Below, one piece after another: positions 9,893 to 20,765 of a stretch of 64,000 nt of DNA; the stretch's first letter is position 1; every line of letters starts with the position of its first letter. The stretch spans positions 39,529,501-39,593,500 of the forward strand of contig JBAIAC010000024.1 of the NCBI GenBank assembly GCA_037349315.1, written 5' to 3'. Below the pieces are notes generated by a model. It did not search any database and was not told the origin of the DNA. It saw nothing but the letters and a program-made list of their open reading frames with translations. This DNA is from Chelydra serpentina. Its lineage: Eukaryota > Chordata > Testudines > Chelydridae. A program made the translations under genes and the position numbers.

Positions 9893-10089
9893 GCACCCTT
9901 CTCAGTCTTAGGAACCTGTCCAGAGCTCCTTCTCCCCTCCCTGGGTTCCTGCCTGCACTACTCTGTCTAAGGTGCTCCACGATTGCAGCCTACTCCAAAC
10001 AGCTACTGACCCTGCTCTGTCATGCAGCTCTTCTTATATGGGCCTGCTGGTCCCTGATTGGCCACTCCTCACAGCCCCTCTCCTATTGG
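9893..10089 (-). repeat. Inverted LTR-like repeat, arm 2
   Basis: Reverse complement of 9158-9354. This arm has the same orientation as the gag fragment at 8041-8957 and is probably the original LTR, with the TATA-like motif near 10031-10038 and the leader running to lower coordinates. Confidence 0.75.
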
Positions 10090-10162
10090 CTTGCCTATCG
10101 CGCAGCCTCCCTAAGGCTCTGTTAACCCCTTAATGGCCAGTGTGGGGCAAATGCCCCATCAC

Positions 10163-11095
10163 ACCCCCACAGATATTTTTTCCGCTTCAGAAAATACATT
10201 CTGCTGGAGAAGCACTGTAATTACACCTTTTGCCCATCAGGGGCTACTGTGGCACCAGAAGAGAGGACAGCCAGCTCACGGGCCGGAGAGGGAGGGGGCA
10301 GAGGCACAGGATATGGCGGGGGACAGAGCAGGGCACGTGGGGCTGCTGGGGCGGGGGGGGGTAACACAGACTGGGGTTCAGAAGGGTGAGTGGAAGGGAC
10401 AGACTGGGGCAGGGGAACAGGAACTAGTGGGGTAACAGCATTGATCCAGGGGCTGAATGGGAGGGGTTGCAGGGCCACATGGGGATGTGGGGGAGGATGT
10501 GTCTGTGGGGGTGCAGGAACAGATGGGATGGGGAGTGCAGGGACACGGGTGTGGGAGTGCAGGGACACACAGTGAGGGGGCAGATGTGCCTGACTGAATG
10601 GGAGAGGCAAGGGGTCAGCCAGGGCCTGCATGGGGAAGGCTCCCCAATTCTCTAACAGTCCCTCCCTGAAAAAAAACAAAAAAACCTGTTCCATACTTCT
10701 CCCACCCACACCCAACAAGCCTCCAGGTCCCCTCCCAGGCTCCTTCCCAGCAATAACTTTCCGTTACCCCTGGCTCCCCAAGTCTTTGCACTGCTTCTGA
10801 GGGATGTGGGAAATACGTTTCGGTATTGTAGATTAAATATGCCTATAAGGAATTTATTTGTCAAAAAACATTTCTTGAATCTTTTTTGTTGTCTCTATTG
10901 TTACAGACATACTTGCTGACAGGTATTTTGAAATAAATTACCAGAATAATTGAAAATTACAGGATTTTATTTTGTTATTTTGACAAATAAAATATGCAGA
11001 GTTTTGCAGAATTTTAAAATATTGTGTGCAGAATTTGTAATTCTTTAGCACAACATTTTTTTTGTTGGTGTAGAATTCCCCCAGGAGTAATAATA
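10163..11095. mobile_element. Probable nonautonomous DNA transposon with internal G-rich minisatellite
   Basis: The right edge reads GAATTCCCCCAGGAGTA, a terminus I associate with a common reptile hAT-like repeat. About 10245-10640 is G-rich tandem DNA built on a degenerate unit around GGGGCTGCAGGGACACA. The left terminus is unclear and I found no target-site duplication. Long proline- or glycine-rich frames here are products of the repeat. Confidence 0.4.
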
Positions 11096-12312
11096 AACTG
11101 CAAGTAGAGGAAATTAAGAAGCAGTATTGATGATTAAAAGTGCAGTTTGTGTGTTCTAAAACTTAATGAGTCTGATACTCTTTTTACTTCTGCTGGTTTT
11201 GCCCTGGGATAACTCTATTGATTTTAATAGAGTAACTCCTGATTTACATCAGTGTCAGGGGAATTCAAACACTAAATTTTCTTACTGTAACTTCTGAAAG
11301 AGATGTATTAATGACTCAAAAGTATTGAAGGGAACAAAAAGATGGAACTGCTGTATACACATTTTGTTTATTATTATACTGGCAAAGTAAAACCTACAAA
11401 ATTTTCAAGAATGCCATAATATAGAGCAGGGATGAGTTGATTGATCCTCTTTTGAGAGCTAAGAAATTCTCAAAGCCTAAGAACTAAAGGTCATTTTGAA
11501 TAGTTCTTCTTTAATTCAATGGTTTATGCTGTTTCATAAGCAGGAACGATAAGTAGCAGGTGTTGTGAAATGTTCTGAGACTGCATATTTGATGGAGATA
11601 GAAAAGCTTTGCTGGATATAGATTACAAGGAAACACTGTTAAGAGATTTGATACCAAGTTCACTGCTTCATTAAGTGGATGAAAATCCATAACAGTTAAC
11701 AGTGGACTTGTGCTCACTTATGCCAATAGTAAATTTGGTCTTTACATTTTAAATTGGTATCTGATATAGTGGCAGTTTTCTCAACACTAGATTTTGGATT
11801 TGTTGTACTTAAACAAAAATAACGTAGGCATTGAAACTCTCTTAAAGGGTAAAATCCTGATTGACTTTCCCCTTTTTCCTTTCTTTAGCTGCACCAATTG
11901 AGTTTGGTCTGAAGAAGGACCCCAGGTTTTGGCCAGAAGTTAAATTTTGGCCCTGTTCTTCTGTATGTAGAGTATGTATTTCATTATAAATACAGATGGT
12001 ACCTCATAATTTACACACAGTGAAATGTATGCAAAGTGCTATCCTCCAAAATGTAATAAGTGCTTGTAAGTAAGTTTGCAGGATTGTCTCATGTTCTGTG
12101 TAATTTGTGCAAATACCACAGACTTTCAGTTTTCCAGTGAACTGGATGACTTGTGAAAGCCAGTAGTATGCAGTTTGTGTCTGTGATATTTTTTGAAGCT
12201 ACTTAAGGTATAAATATTAGCTGCCTTAGGCATAAGTTATTTATGCAACTTCACAGAGCTTTATGCTTCCAGGGGCACTGCTCGATCTGCTATCAAGGGA
12301 CAACACCATCCC
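11096..12312. other. Unassigned intergenic DNA
   Basis: AT-rich, no supported coding frame, RNA gene or clear repeat. Confidence 0.6.
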
Positions 12313-12688
12313 TAAAGGTATATCTACACTACGAAATTAGTCCGATTTTACAGAAATCGATTTTTGGGAACAGATTGTATAAAGTCGAGTGCGTGCGTCC
12401 ACACTAAGCACATTAATTCGGCGGAGTGCATCCACAGTACCGTGGCAAGCGTCGACATTCCGAGCGGTGCACTGTGGGTAGCTATCCCACAGTTCCCGCA
12501 GTCCCAGCTGCCCACTGGAATTCTGGGTGGGCTCCCAATGCCTGATGGGACCAGAAATTTGTTGCGGGTGGCTTTGGGTAAATGTCGTCAGTCAACCCTC
12601 CCTCCATCCCTCTTTGAAAGCAATGGCAGACAATCATTTTGCGCCCTTTTCCCTGGATTGCTCGCGCAGATGCCATAGCGCTGCAAGC

Positions 12689-13930
12689 ATGGAGCCCAGT
12701 CAGCTCACCGCATTGGTTATGACCATTGTAAACACCTCACACATTATCGTGCAGTTTATGCAGAACCAGAACCTGAAAAACCAGGCGAGGAGGCAATGGC
12801 AGCGCGGTGACGAGAGTGATGAGGACATGGATACAGACTTCTCTCAAAGCATGGGCCCCGGCAATTTGGACATCCTGGTGGCAACGGGGCAGGCTCATGC
12901 CATGGAACGCCGATTCTGAGACTGGGAAACAAGCACAGACTGGTGGGACCGCATAGTGGTGCAGGTCTGGGATGATTCCCAGTGGCTCCGAAACATTTGC
13001 ATGCGTAAGGGCACTTTCATGGAACTTTGTGACTTGCTTTCCCCTGCCCTGAAGCGCAAGAATACGAAGATGAGAGCAGCCCTCACAGTTCAGAAGCGAG
13101 TGGCGATAGCCCTGTGGAAGCTTGCAATGCCAGACAGCTACCGGTCAGTCAGGAATCAATTTGGAGTAGGTAAATCTACTGTGGGGGCTGCTGTGATGCA
13201 AGTAGCCAACGTAATCATTGAGCTGCTGCTATCAAGGGTAGTGACTCTGGGAAATGTGCAGGTCATACTAGGTGGCTTTGCTGCAATGGGATTCCCTAAC
13301 TGTGGTGCGGCTATAGACTGAACGCATATCCCTATCTTGGGACTGGACCACCAGGACAGCCCCTACATAAACTGCAAGGGGTACTTTTCAATGATGCTGC
13401 AAGCACTGGTTGATCACAAGGGATGTTTCACCAACATCAACATGGGATGGCCAGGAAAGTTCATGACGCTTGTGTCTTCAGGAACTCTGGTCTGTTTGAA
13501 CAGCTGCAGGAAGGGACTTACTTCCCAGACCAGAAAATTACTGTTGGGGATGTTGAAATGCCTATAGTTATCCTTGGGGACCCAGCCTACCCCTTAATGC
13601 CCTACCTCATGAAGCCATACAAGGGCACCCTGGACAATAGTAAGGAGCTGTTCAACTATAGGCTGAGCAAGTGCAGAATGGTGGTAGAGTGTGCATTTCG
13701 ACATTTAAAGGCTCGCTGGTGCAGTTTACTCACTCGTTCAGACCTCAGCGAAATCAATATTTCCATTGTTATTGCTGCTTGCTGTGTGCTCCACAATCTT
13801 TGTGAGAGTAATGGGGAGACGTTTATGGCGGAGTGGGAGGCTGAGGCAAATCGCCTGGCTACTGATTACGTGCAGCCAGACACCAGGGCGATTAAAAGAG
13901 CATAGCAGGATGCGCTGCGCATCAGAGAAG
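12689..13930 (+). pseudogene. Harbinger transposase, copy 2, inactivated
   Basis: Aligns with the copy 1 transposase from its start (ATG 12689-12691) to near its C-terminus. Damage: TGA at 12917-12919 (copy 1 has Trp), TGA at 13319-13321 directly after the first catalytic Asp (copy 1 has Gly), a frameshift near 13455-13460 at the end of the GWPGK motif, TAG at 13904-13906, then the DIRS insertion. Motifs GDPAYPLMPYL and VVECAFRHLKARW remain readable; the last carries His where copy 1 has Gly. The remaining C-terminal codons lie at 20483-20525. It cannot make a working enzyme. Confidence 0.85.
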
Positions 13931-13971
13931 AAAAGGTTACTCACCTTAGTAACCGGTGTTCTTTGAGATGT

Positions 13972-14145
13972 GTTGCTCATATCTATTCCAGTTAGGTGTG
14001 TGCGCGCGCGCGTGCACGGACGTCAGAAACTTTTACCCTAGCAGCTACCCGTCGGGCCGGCTGGGGAGCCCCCTGGAGTGGTGCCGAAATGGCGCTCTAT
14101 ATAGTACCCTGCCGGCCCGACCCCCCTCCAGTTCCTTCTTGCCGG
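13972..14145. repeat. DIRS inverted terminal repeat, left
   Basis: Contains CTCATATCTATTCCAGTTAG, a GC-alternating tract (GTGTGCGCGCGCGCGTGCAC) and CTCTATATAGTACCC. It matches the right terminus in reverse complement. The TATATAG motif may be promoter or 3'-end signal for the element. Confidence 0.85.
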
Positions 14146-14174
14146 CTACTCCGACAGTGGGGAAGGTGGGGGGG

Positions 14175-14279
14175 AATGGAATAGATATGAGCAACACATC
14201 TCGAAGAACACCAGTTACTAAGGTGAGTAACCTTTTCTTCTTCTTCGAGTGGTTGCTCATATCTATTCCAGTTAGGTGA
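14175..14279. repeat. DIRS internal complementary region
   Basis: Joins sequence complementary to the extreme left end (13928-13996) directly to sequence complementary to the extreme right end (about 20445-20482), around CTTTTCTTCTTCTTCG. In the DIRS replication model this segment is the bridge that completes the ends of the cDNA circle. Confidence 0.8.
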
Positions 14280-14307
14280 TTCCCAAGCCTTACCTTGGAG
14301 TTCGGAG

Positions 14308-15669
14308 TTACGGGAAAACAGCTTGTAGGATAGCCCTACCGAAGGCCGTGTCATTACGGGAATGACGGTTGATGGCGTAGTGCGATGTAAAGGTGTGCTC
14401 CGAAGCCCAGGTTGCGGCCCTGCAGATTTCCTGAAGGGGAATGTTGGCCAGGAAAGCCGCCGAGGAAGCTTGCGCTCTCGTAGAGTGGGCTGTGACTGCT
14501 GGCGTCGGCACCCTCGCCAGGTCGTAGCAGGCACGGATGCAGGCTGTAATCCATGATGATATGCGCTGCGAAGAGACCGGAGCGCCTTTCGAGCGTTCCG
14601 CGAGAGCGACGAACAGCTGGGATGTCTTACGGAACGGCCTCGTGCGTTCTATGTAGAAGGCGAGTGCTCTTCTGACATCCAATGAATGTAGCCGTTGCTC
14701 TTTGGAGTTGGCATGCGGCTTAGGGAAGAAGACAGGTAGAAAAATATCTTGTGACATGTGGAAGGGCGAGACCACTTTTGGGAGGAAGGACGGATGGGGT
14801 CGAAGCTGGACCTTGTCCTTATGGAAGATGGTATACGGAGGGTCACATAGGAGAGCCTTTAGCTCGGATACCCTTCTGGCTGATGTGATAGCCACTAGAA
14901 AGCCGACCTTCCACGATAGATAGAGGAGGGAGCAGGAGGCCATTGGCTCAAAAGGAGGGCCTGTAAGTCGAGAGAGGACGAGATTGAGGTCCCATGCTGG
15001 AACAGGTGGCTTTATTGAAGGATGAACCTTTTCCAGGCCCTTGAGGAAACGACGCACCATGGGGTGCGCGAATATTGAGTGGCCCTCTGTCCCTGGATGA
15101 AAAGCCGAGATGGCAGCAAGGTGGACCTTCAGGGATCCAAGTGCAAGGTGGTTGTCCTTGAGATGTAACACGTAATCCAGAATAGACGGCACGGAGGCAA
15201 GGTGTGGAGATATCTGCTGTTGGGTGCACCAGAGAGAGAACCTCTTCCGCTTTGCCTCGTACGTGAGTCTTGTAGAGGGCTTACGGCTCTCAAGGAGTAC
15301 TCGTCTAACTGGATCCGAGCAAGCCATCTCCGACCGGTTCAACCATGAAGTCTCCACGCTGTCAGATGCAACGAGTGGAGGTCTGGATGGAGAAGACGAC
15401 CGTGATCTTGGGAGATGAGATCGTGGCTGATTGGGAGAGGAATGGGGGGCTGTATCGACAGGTCCAGCAGGGTCGGGTACCAGCACTGTCATGCCCAGGC
15501 AGGGGCTACCAGAATGACGTCCGCCTTGTCCCTGCGAATCTTGAGGATGACCTTGTGGATTAGCGGGAAAGGCGGGAACGCGTAGAGGAGAAGACGTGAC
15601 CACGAGATCGTGAAAGCGTCCGCAAGGGAGCCCGAGCCGTGTCCTCTGAAGGAGCAGAAACTCGGGCAC
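14308..15669 (-). CDS. DIRS tyrosine recombinase
   Basis: Integrates the circular DNA form of the element by site-specific recombination without making target duplications. The frame is open for 453 codons; the first 130 or so overlap the RNase H frame and are proline-, arginine- and serine-rich, so the true start may be internal. The N-terminal core-binding-like part runs from RRVLLESRKPSTRLTYEAKR. Catalytic positions: first Arg in ITSARRVSELKAL, the H-x-x-R box in VTAHSTRAQASS, and the nucleophilic Tyr in TFTSHYAINRHS close to the C-terminus. No stop or shift is visible in the recombinase domain. Confidence 0.88.
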   Translation of the reverse strand: MPEFLLLQRTRLGLPCGRFHDLVVTSSPLRVPAFPANPQGHPQDSQGQGGRHSGSPCLGMTVLVPDPAGPVDTAPHSSPNQPRSHLPRSRSSSPSRPPLVASDSVETSWLNRSEMACSDPVRRVLLESRKPSTRLTYEAKRKRFSLWCTQQQISPHLASVPSILDYVLHLKDNHLALGSLKVHLAAISAFHPGTEGHSIFAHPMVRRFLKGLEKVHPSIKPPVPAWDLNLVLSRLTGPPFEPMASCSLLYLSWKVGFLVAITSARRVSELKALLCDPPYTIFHKDKVQLRPHPSFLPKVVSPFHMSQDIFLPVFFPKPHANSKEQRLHSLDVRRALAFYIERTRPFRKTSQLFVALAERSKGAPVSSQRISSWITACIRACYDLARVPTPAVTAHSTRAQASSAAFLANIPLQEICRAATWASEHTFTSHYAINRHSRNDTAFGRAILQAVFP

Positions 15670-16172
15670 TTCCTGTTGGTTCGAGAGGCAAACAGGTCAA
15701 GCTGGGGAAAGCCCCAGGTGCAGAAGATTGAATGGACCACGTCTGGGCGTATGGACCATTTGTGGACCAGGAAGCGTCTGCTCAACTGGTCTGCCAGGAC
15801 ATTCTGGACTCCAGGGAGGTAAGACGCCTGGAGAGAGACGGAGTGGGCCAAGCAGAGGTCCCACAGTAGAAGGGCTTCGCGGCACAGCGGTGATGATCGA
15901 GCCCTGCCCTGCTTGTTCAGGTAGTACATGGCTGTTGTATTGTCCGTGAGAACCTCGACACAGCGGCCCTGTAAGTGAGCCAGGAAAGCTTGGCATGCTA
16001 GATGAATCGCCCTGAGCTCCTTGATATTGATGTGGAGGTCGAGCTCGTGCTGTAGCCACATGCCCTGCGTTGTTAATTGCCCGAGATGTGCGCCCCAACC
16101 CAGCGCCGATGCATCTGTCACTAGAGTTAGCGTGGGGAGGAGAGGCTGAAACGGGACTCCTTCGCGTAACAT
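15489..16172 (-). CDS. DIRS RNase H domain (pol C-terminal part)
   Basis: Degrades the RNA of RNA/DNA hybrids during reverse transcription. The four acidic RNase H positions can be read in order: D in LVTDASALGWG, E in NIKELRAIH, D in EVLTDNTTAMYYLN, D in NVLADQLSR. It is in the same frame as the RT domain but cut off from it by a TAG at 16203-16205, so it is translated only by readthrough or from another start. After RNase H the frame continues through LDLFASRTNRKC, a segment usual in DIRS pol, and overlaps the recombinase frame. Confidence 0.82.
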   Translation of the reverse strand: MLREGVPFQPLLPTLTLVTDASALGWGAHLGQLTTQGMWLQHELDLHINIKELRAIHLACQAFLAHLQGRCVEVLTDNTTAMYYLNKQGRARSSPLCREALLLWDLCLAHSVSLQASYLPGVQNVLADQLSRRFLVHKWSIRPDVVHSIFCTWGFPQLDLFASRTNRKCPSFCSFRGHGSGSLADAFTISWSRLLLYAFPPFPLIHKVILKIRRDKADVILVAPAWA

Positions 16173-16202
16173 CAGTGGGTCTAACCACCACGACAGGGAG
16201 TT

Positions 16203-17349
16203 CTACGTGTGAGGTGGAATTGTGACGACCATGTCCAAGTTGTCTCGGTTGGGTCGATAGACAGAAGCCAGCCACGCTTGCAGTGGGCGAAGTCGTAAGC
16301 GGGCATGTTGGACCACGTACGTGCAGGACGCCATGTGACCCAGCAACTGAAGGCATTGCCTTGTGGTCGTGGTTGGAAACCGATGGAGTGAAGTAATCAA
16401 GCCCACGATGGCGAGGCGACGAGCCTCTGGGAGGAACGCCCGAGCTCTGGTTGCATCGAGGACCGCTCCGATGAACTGGATGGACTGAGTCGGTTCCAGC
16501 ACTGACTTGCTGGTGTTTAGGATGATACCAAGATAAGAGAAGGTGTCCATGATCATCTGCACATGCGTTTGCACCTGTTGACGGGACCGGCCTTGCACTA
16601 GCCAGTCGTTGAGGTACGGGAACACGTGAACGTGGTGGCGGCGAAGAAACGCGGCTACTACTGCCATGCATTTCGTAAAGACACGGGGAGCCGTACACAG
16701 GCCGAAAGGGAGCGCTGTGAACTGGTAGTGTGTCTTGCAGACGATGAACCGGAGGAAGCGTCTGTGAGCCGGTGTAATGGAGATATGGAAATATGCATCT
16801 TTCATATCGAGGGCGGCATACCAGTCCCCAGGGTCCAGGGAGGGAATGATGGTGGCGAGGGAGACCATGCGGAACTTCAGGTTGACGATGTATTTGTTGA
16901 GGTTCCTCAGGTCCAGAATGGGTCGTAGACCCCCCTTGGCCTTGGGGACAAGGAAGTAGCGGGAGTAGAAACCCTTTCCCCTGAATTCGTGAGGCACCTC
17001 CTCCACAGCTCCGAGTTCGAGGAGCGCTTGTACCTCTTGATAGAGAAGTTGCTCGTGAGAAGGGTCCCTGAAGAGGGATGGAGAGGGGTGGGTGGGAAGG
17101 AAGGGTAGAGTGGAAGTGGATAGAATATCCCGCCTCTACCGTCCGAAGGACCCACCGGTCTGATGTAATACGGGACCAGGCATGGTAGAATCGGGACAGA
17201 CGATCCAGAAAAGGTAGAGAGGCAGGACTGCGTGGGAAAGGTAGGCCGTCCTCGAAAGTCCCATCAAAATGGACGCTTAGCGCCCTGCGATGGCTTCTGT
17301 TGGCCTCTGTTTTGCCCCTGGGGAGGGCGGGTAGGCCTGCGGTGAGCAA
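16203..17349 (-). pseudogene. DIRS reverse transcriptase, damaged (frameshift, stop, active-site change)
   Basis: RT domain of a tyrosine-recombinase retroelement. From about 17060 to 16206 the frame reads motifs in order: FLVPKAKGGLRPILDLRNLN, ALDMKDAYFHISI (first catalytic Asp), LPFGLCTAPRVFTKCM, and the catalytic box FPYLNDWLVQG. The last should be YLDD; here the codon is AAC (Asn), near 16608-16610. A frameshift near 17090-17115 separates the N-terminal part (GYSIHFHSTLP, other frame) from the RT core, and a TAG at 16203-16205 follows IPPHT. Three independent defects make this copy unable to reverse transcribe by itself. Confidence 0.85.
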
Positions 17350-20103
17350 AACTGGTTCTGCGTCGGGAGAAGTCCTGACGTAGTCGAGGAGGGAAGGAGC
17401 GCTGTTGGAATGGCTGGGGTTTGAATGGCTTCCTGAGCGTCGCCACGGTGTGCATCCCCAAGGACTTAATGGTGTTTCTTGTGTCCTTGAGGTTATGCAG
17501 CCGTGAGCCAGTCAGATCGGCAAACAGACCCTTGCCATCAAAGGGGAGGTCCTGGATGGTGTTCTGGACCTCCGCTGGCAAACCTGATGACTGCAGCCAT
17601 ACGCTCCTTCGCATAGAAATGCCCGTTGCTAGCGTCCGGGCTGCCGCATCAGCCGAGTCCAGGGCGCCTTGTTGGGAGGTACGGGCCACCAACTTGCCCT
17701 CATCAGCCATGGCTTTAAGTTCCGTTTTGGACTCGGGTGTAAGTTGGTCCTCAAACTTCATTACAGCTGACCAGGTGTTGTGGGCATACCTACTAAGGAT
17801 CGCTAGTTGGTTGGCGATCCTTAGGGAAAGTCCTGCGGTGGAATATACCTTTCTCCCAAAGAGGTCAAGGCGCTTGGAGTCTTTGGATTTGGGAGCTGGA
17901 CCTTGTTGCCCATGCCTCTCCTTGGCGTTAACAGCGTCCACCACAAGGGAACAAGGTGCAGGATGGGTGAAGAGATACTCAAACCCCTTGTTTGGAACAA
18001 AGTATTTTCTCTCTACCCCTCTAGGTGTTGGGGGGATAGAGGAAGGGGTTTGCCAGAGTGCCGTAGCATTGCCGCGGATGGTTTTATTCATCGGCAAAGC
18101 AACTCTGGAGGGACCCTCTGGCTTCAGAATTTCATCCACCATAGGGTCGTCCTTCTCCTCCACCACCTCCTCTACGGACAGGTTCATGCTAAGAGCCACC
18201 CTCCGGAGTAGCTCTTGCAGGACCTTAAAATCCATAGGCGGAGGCGCGGATGATGATGTTCCCGCCACGGCTTCATCGGGTGAGGAGGAGGAGGTTGTGA
18301 GAGGGAGGGGAGGTTCAGGTAAGTCGTCCCGCTCAAGGGTGGGTTGCTGCTGAGGCGGGGAAGGCGCCGCCCTTTGCCCCGAGGTTGTGTCGCCGGGTGC
18401 AGCCTCCTCTACAGGTGGGCGGGTGATGGTCACCACTGGAGGGTGGGTACGCACCACCGGGTAGGGAGGCAGAGGTGCACCTTGGGCCTCATGGTATGCC
18501 CAGGGTGTCCAGAATGGCCACTGGGGTTGCCAGGCAGCCAGCAGGTCTCGCACTGGGGCCAGTGGAGTTGCCTCGGGTGTCTTTGAAGGCCCGGCCGAAC
18601 TGGTAGACGATGGTTCACGGGACGGCCAAGGAGGGGTGGTGCGTGATGTTGGGTGGTCCCTGGAAGTTTTAAAGCGTGCAGAGTGTAAATCACGCGACCT
18701 TGATCGGGACCGGGAGCGGTACCGCACCCTCTCATCACGGTACCGTGGAGACCCGCAGTGCCTTGATGGAGTTCGGCGCCACGGGGAGGTGTCCCTGCGC
18801 GGAGTGTCCCAGCGCGGAGTGTCCTGGTGCCGTGGGGACGCGTCTCGGCGCAGAGTGTCCCGGTGCCATGGGGACGAGTCTTGGCGCGGAGAGTCCCGGT
18901 GCCGTGGGGACGTGGCTCGGCGGGAGAGTCCCGGTGCCGTGGAGAGTCCCGGTGCCGTGGGGACAAGTCCCGGCGCGGGGTGTCCCAGTGGCATGGGGAC
19001 GAGTCTCGGCGCAGGGTGTCCCGGTGCCGTGGAGACGCGACTCGGCGCGGGGTGTCCCGGTGCCGTGGGGACGCATCTCGACGCGGCAAGTCTCGGTACC
19101 GCGGTGAGAACCCGTGTTGTCGTTCGGGCTGGCGACGTGGAGAGTCCCGGTGCCGTGGGGATTCAGACCGGCGCGGCAGGTCTTGACGCCGAGATGGGGG
19201 CTCACGTTGTGGTGAGGCTCGGCGTCGAGGCGATTCTTGGTGCCTGGATGGGCTCCGGCGTGTAGTCTCCGCTGAGGGTCGAGTCCGAGGTGAAGAGCGG
19301 TGCCGGGAAGGCGTCGCGCTCATCCTGGACACCGAGCGGGACCATGATCTGGCAGACGAGGAAGACCTCGAGCGTGAGCGGCTCCGAGGTTCCGGGCTGC
19401 GAGACCCGCGCCGCGAGTTCGACCGGCATCGTGAGTCAGACCGATACACCATACGGTGCCGGGACTCAGAACGGCGCCGGGACTCAGAGCGGCGTGTAGG
19501 AGGCTGTAGCTGAGCTGACGGTCCGAGGAGCGTTGGCTTGCCTCTGGAGATAACCGGGGGCCGTGCCTGGATTGCTGTCGGCACGGGAGACGCCGTCATC
19601 TCGATCAAGCCCCTCGCAGCCTCGAAGGTGTCCGGCGTCGAGGGTGCGATCACGACAACTGGGCATGGGGGTGTCTGCGGGCGCGGGCTGACGCTCCTAT
19701 GCTCCGGGACAGTGGGGCCGGGTGGTGCCGCAGCGATGTCCGGTGCCTTGCGTCCAGAAGGAGAAAAGGAGCGGTGCCGGGGACGGCCCCGGGTTCCCGA
19801 CGGCGCCCGGCCCCGAGACAGGCGGGAGTCCTTCCGCGGTGCCGCAGCCGGTGCCGATGGAGGCGCGCTGCGCACCGAGTCGCTAGAGCCCGCACCTTGA
19901 GAGGGGCAGAGTGCCGCCTCCATCAGCAACTGTCTTAGGCGGATCTCTCTGTCCTTCCTGGTGCGGGGCTTGAAGGATTTACACAGCTTGCATTTGTCCG
20001 CTGTGTGGGACTCACCCAGACACCGAAGACAGGAGTCGTGGGGGTCCCCGGTGGGCATGGGCCTGTTACAGGATCCACACAACTTGAATCCCTGCAAAGG
20101 CAT
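17264..20103 (-). pseudogene. DIRS gag-like protein, one frameshift
   Basis: Starts at 20103 with MPLQGFKLCGSCNRPMPTGD and a Cys-rich motif (CGSC, CLRCLGESH, CKLCKSF) that may be a zinc-binding head. Then comes a long arginine-serine region with many RHRDSPRR-type repeats (about 18730-19200), and a C-terminal half (18600-17264) with KVLQELLRRVALSMNL, ATALWQTPSSIPPTP, YFVPNKGFEYLF, then a basic RRRTSFAHRRPTRPP tail. The head is open from 20103 to 18430 and the tail from 18994 to 17264 in another frame, so one indel inside the repeat array broke it. The long opposite-strand frames here are shadows. Confidence 0.75.
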
Positions 20104-20299
20104 GCCCTATGCCTGGAGGGCTCGGGAGGAGCCCGGTAACAGTAGAAAACTACTACTAATAAGCTACAACTAAACTACAGTATTACTATAACAATGAGAA
20201 CTATTTACACTAAATACAATGAGAACAAACGGATAGCTAGGGAGTAGTGGAGCACTTGCGAACAAGAGAACCACTGTTCCAACGACCGTCACGGGCGGT

Positions 20300-20482
20300 A
20301 AGAAGGAACTGGAGGGGGGTCGGGCCGGCAGGGTACTATATAGAGCGCCATTTCGGCACCACTCCAGGGGGCTCCCCAGCCGGCCCAACGGGTAGCTGCT
20401 AGGGTAAAAGTTTCCGACGTCCGTGCACGCGCGCGCGCACACACCTAACTGGAATAGATATGAGCAACCACTGGAAGAAGAA
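20300..20482. repeat. DIRS inverted terminal repeat, right
   Basis: Reverse complement of the left terminus, ending in TGAGCAACCACTGGAAGAAG and then returning to Harbinger sequence at GCCTTGAAAACC. Confidence 0.85.
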
Positions 20483-20765
20483 GCCTTGAAAACCAGTTTC
20501 ATGACTGGCCAGGATATGGTGTGACAGTTCTGTTTGTTTCTCCTTGATGAACACCCGCCCACTTGGTCCACTCCACTTCACTTTAAGTCTACCACCTTCC
20601 TCCCTTCGATCATTGCTTGCAGAGGCAATAAAGTCATTGTTGTTTAAAAATCATGCATTCTTTATTAATTAAAAACACAAATAGGGGGATAACTGCCAAG
20701 GTGGCACGGTTGGCGTGGTGGATGACGGGAGGAGGGAAGGACAAGGCCACACTGCACTTCAAAAA

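Larger units (their letters stand above)
13928..20482 (-). mobile_element. DIRS-type tyrosine-recombinase retrotransposon, near full length
   Basis: Coding order on the minus strand is gag (20103-17264), RT (about 17349-16203), RNase H (16172-15489), tyrosine recombinase (15669-14308). The termini are inverted repeats: 13972-14145 is the reverse complement of about 20300-20472 apart from a few mismatches. Next to the left terminus, 14175-14279 is an internal complementary region: its first part is the complement of the left end (GTTACTAAGGTGAGTAACC) and its second part the complement of the right end (GAGTGGTTGCTCATATCT). DIRS elements use this region to copy their ends and to circularise. 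No target-site duplication is seen, as expected for recombinase-mediated insertion. It sits inside Harbinger copy 2. Confidence 0.9.

Noticed and set aside
15697..17349. A 550-codon minus-strand frame overlapping DIRS RT
   Set aside because: Only its first part (about 17349-17100) matches pol; the rest is the wrong frame of the RT and RNase H regions, kept open by GC-rich codons.
18636..19265. Plus-strand arginine-glycine ORFs opposite DIRS gag
   Set aside because: Shadows of the RHRDSPRR repeat array on the coding strand.
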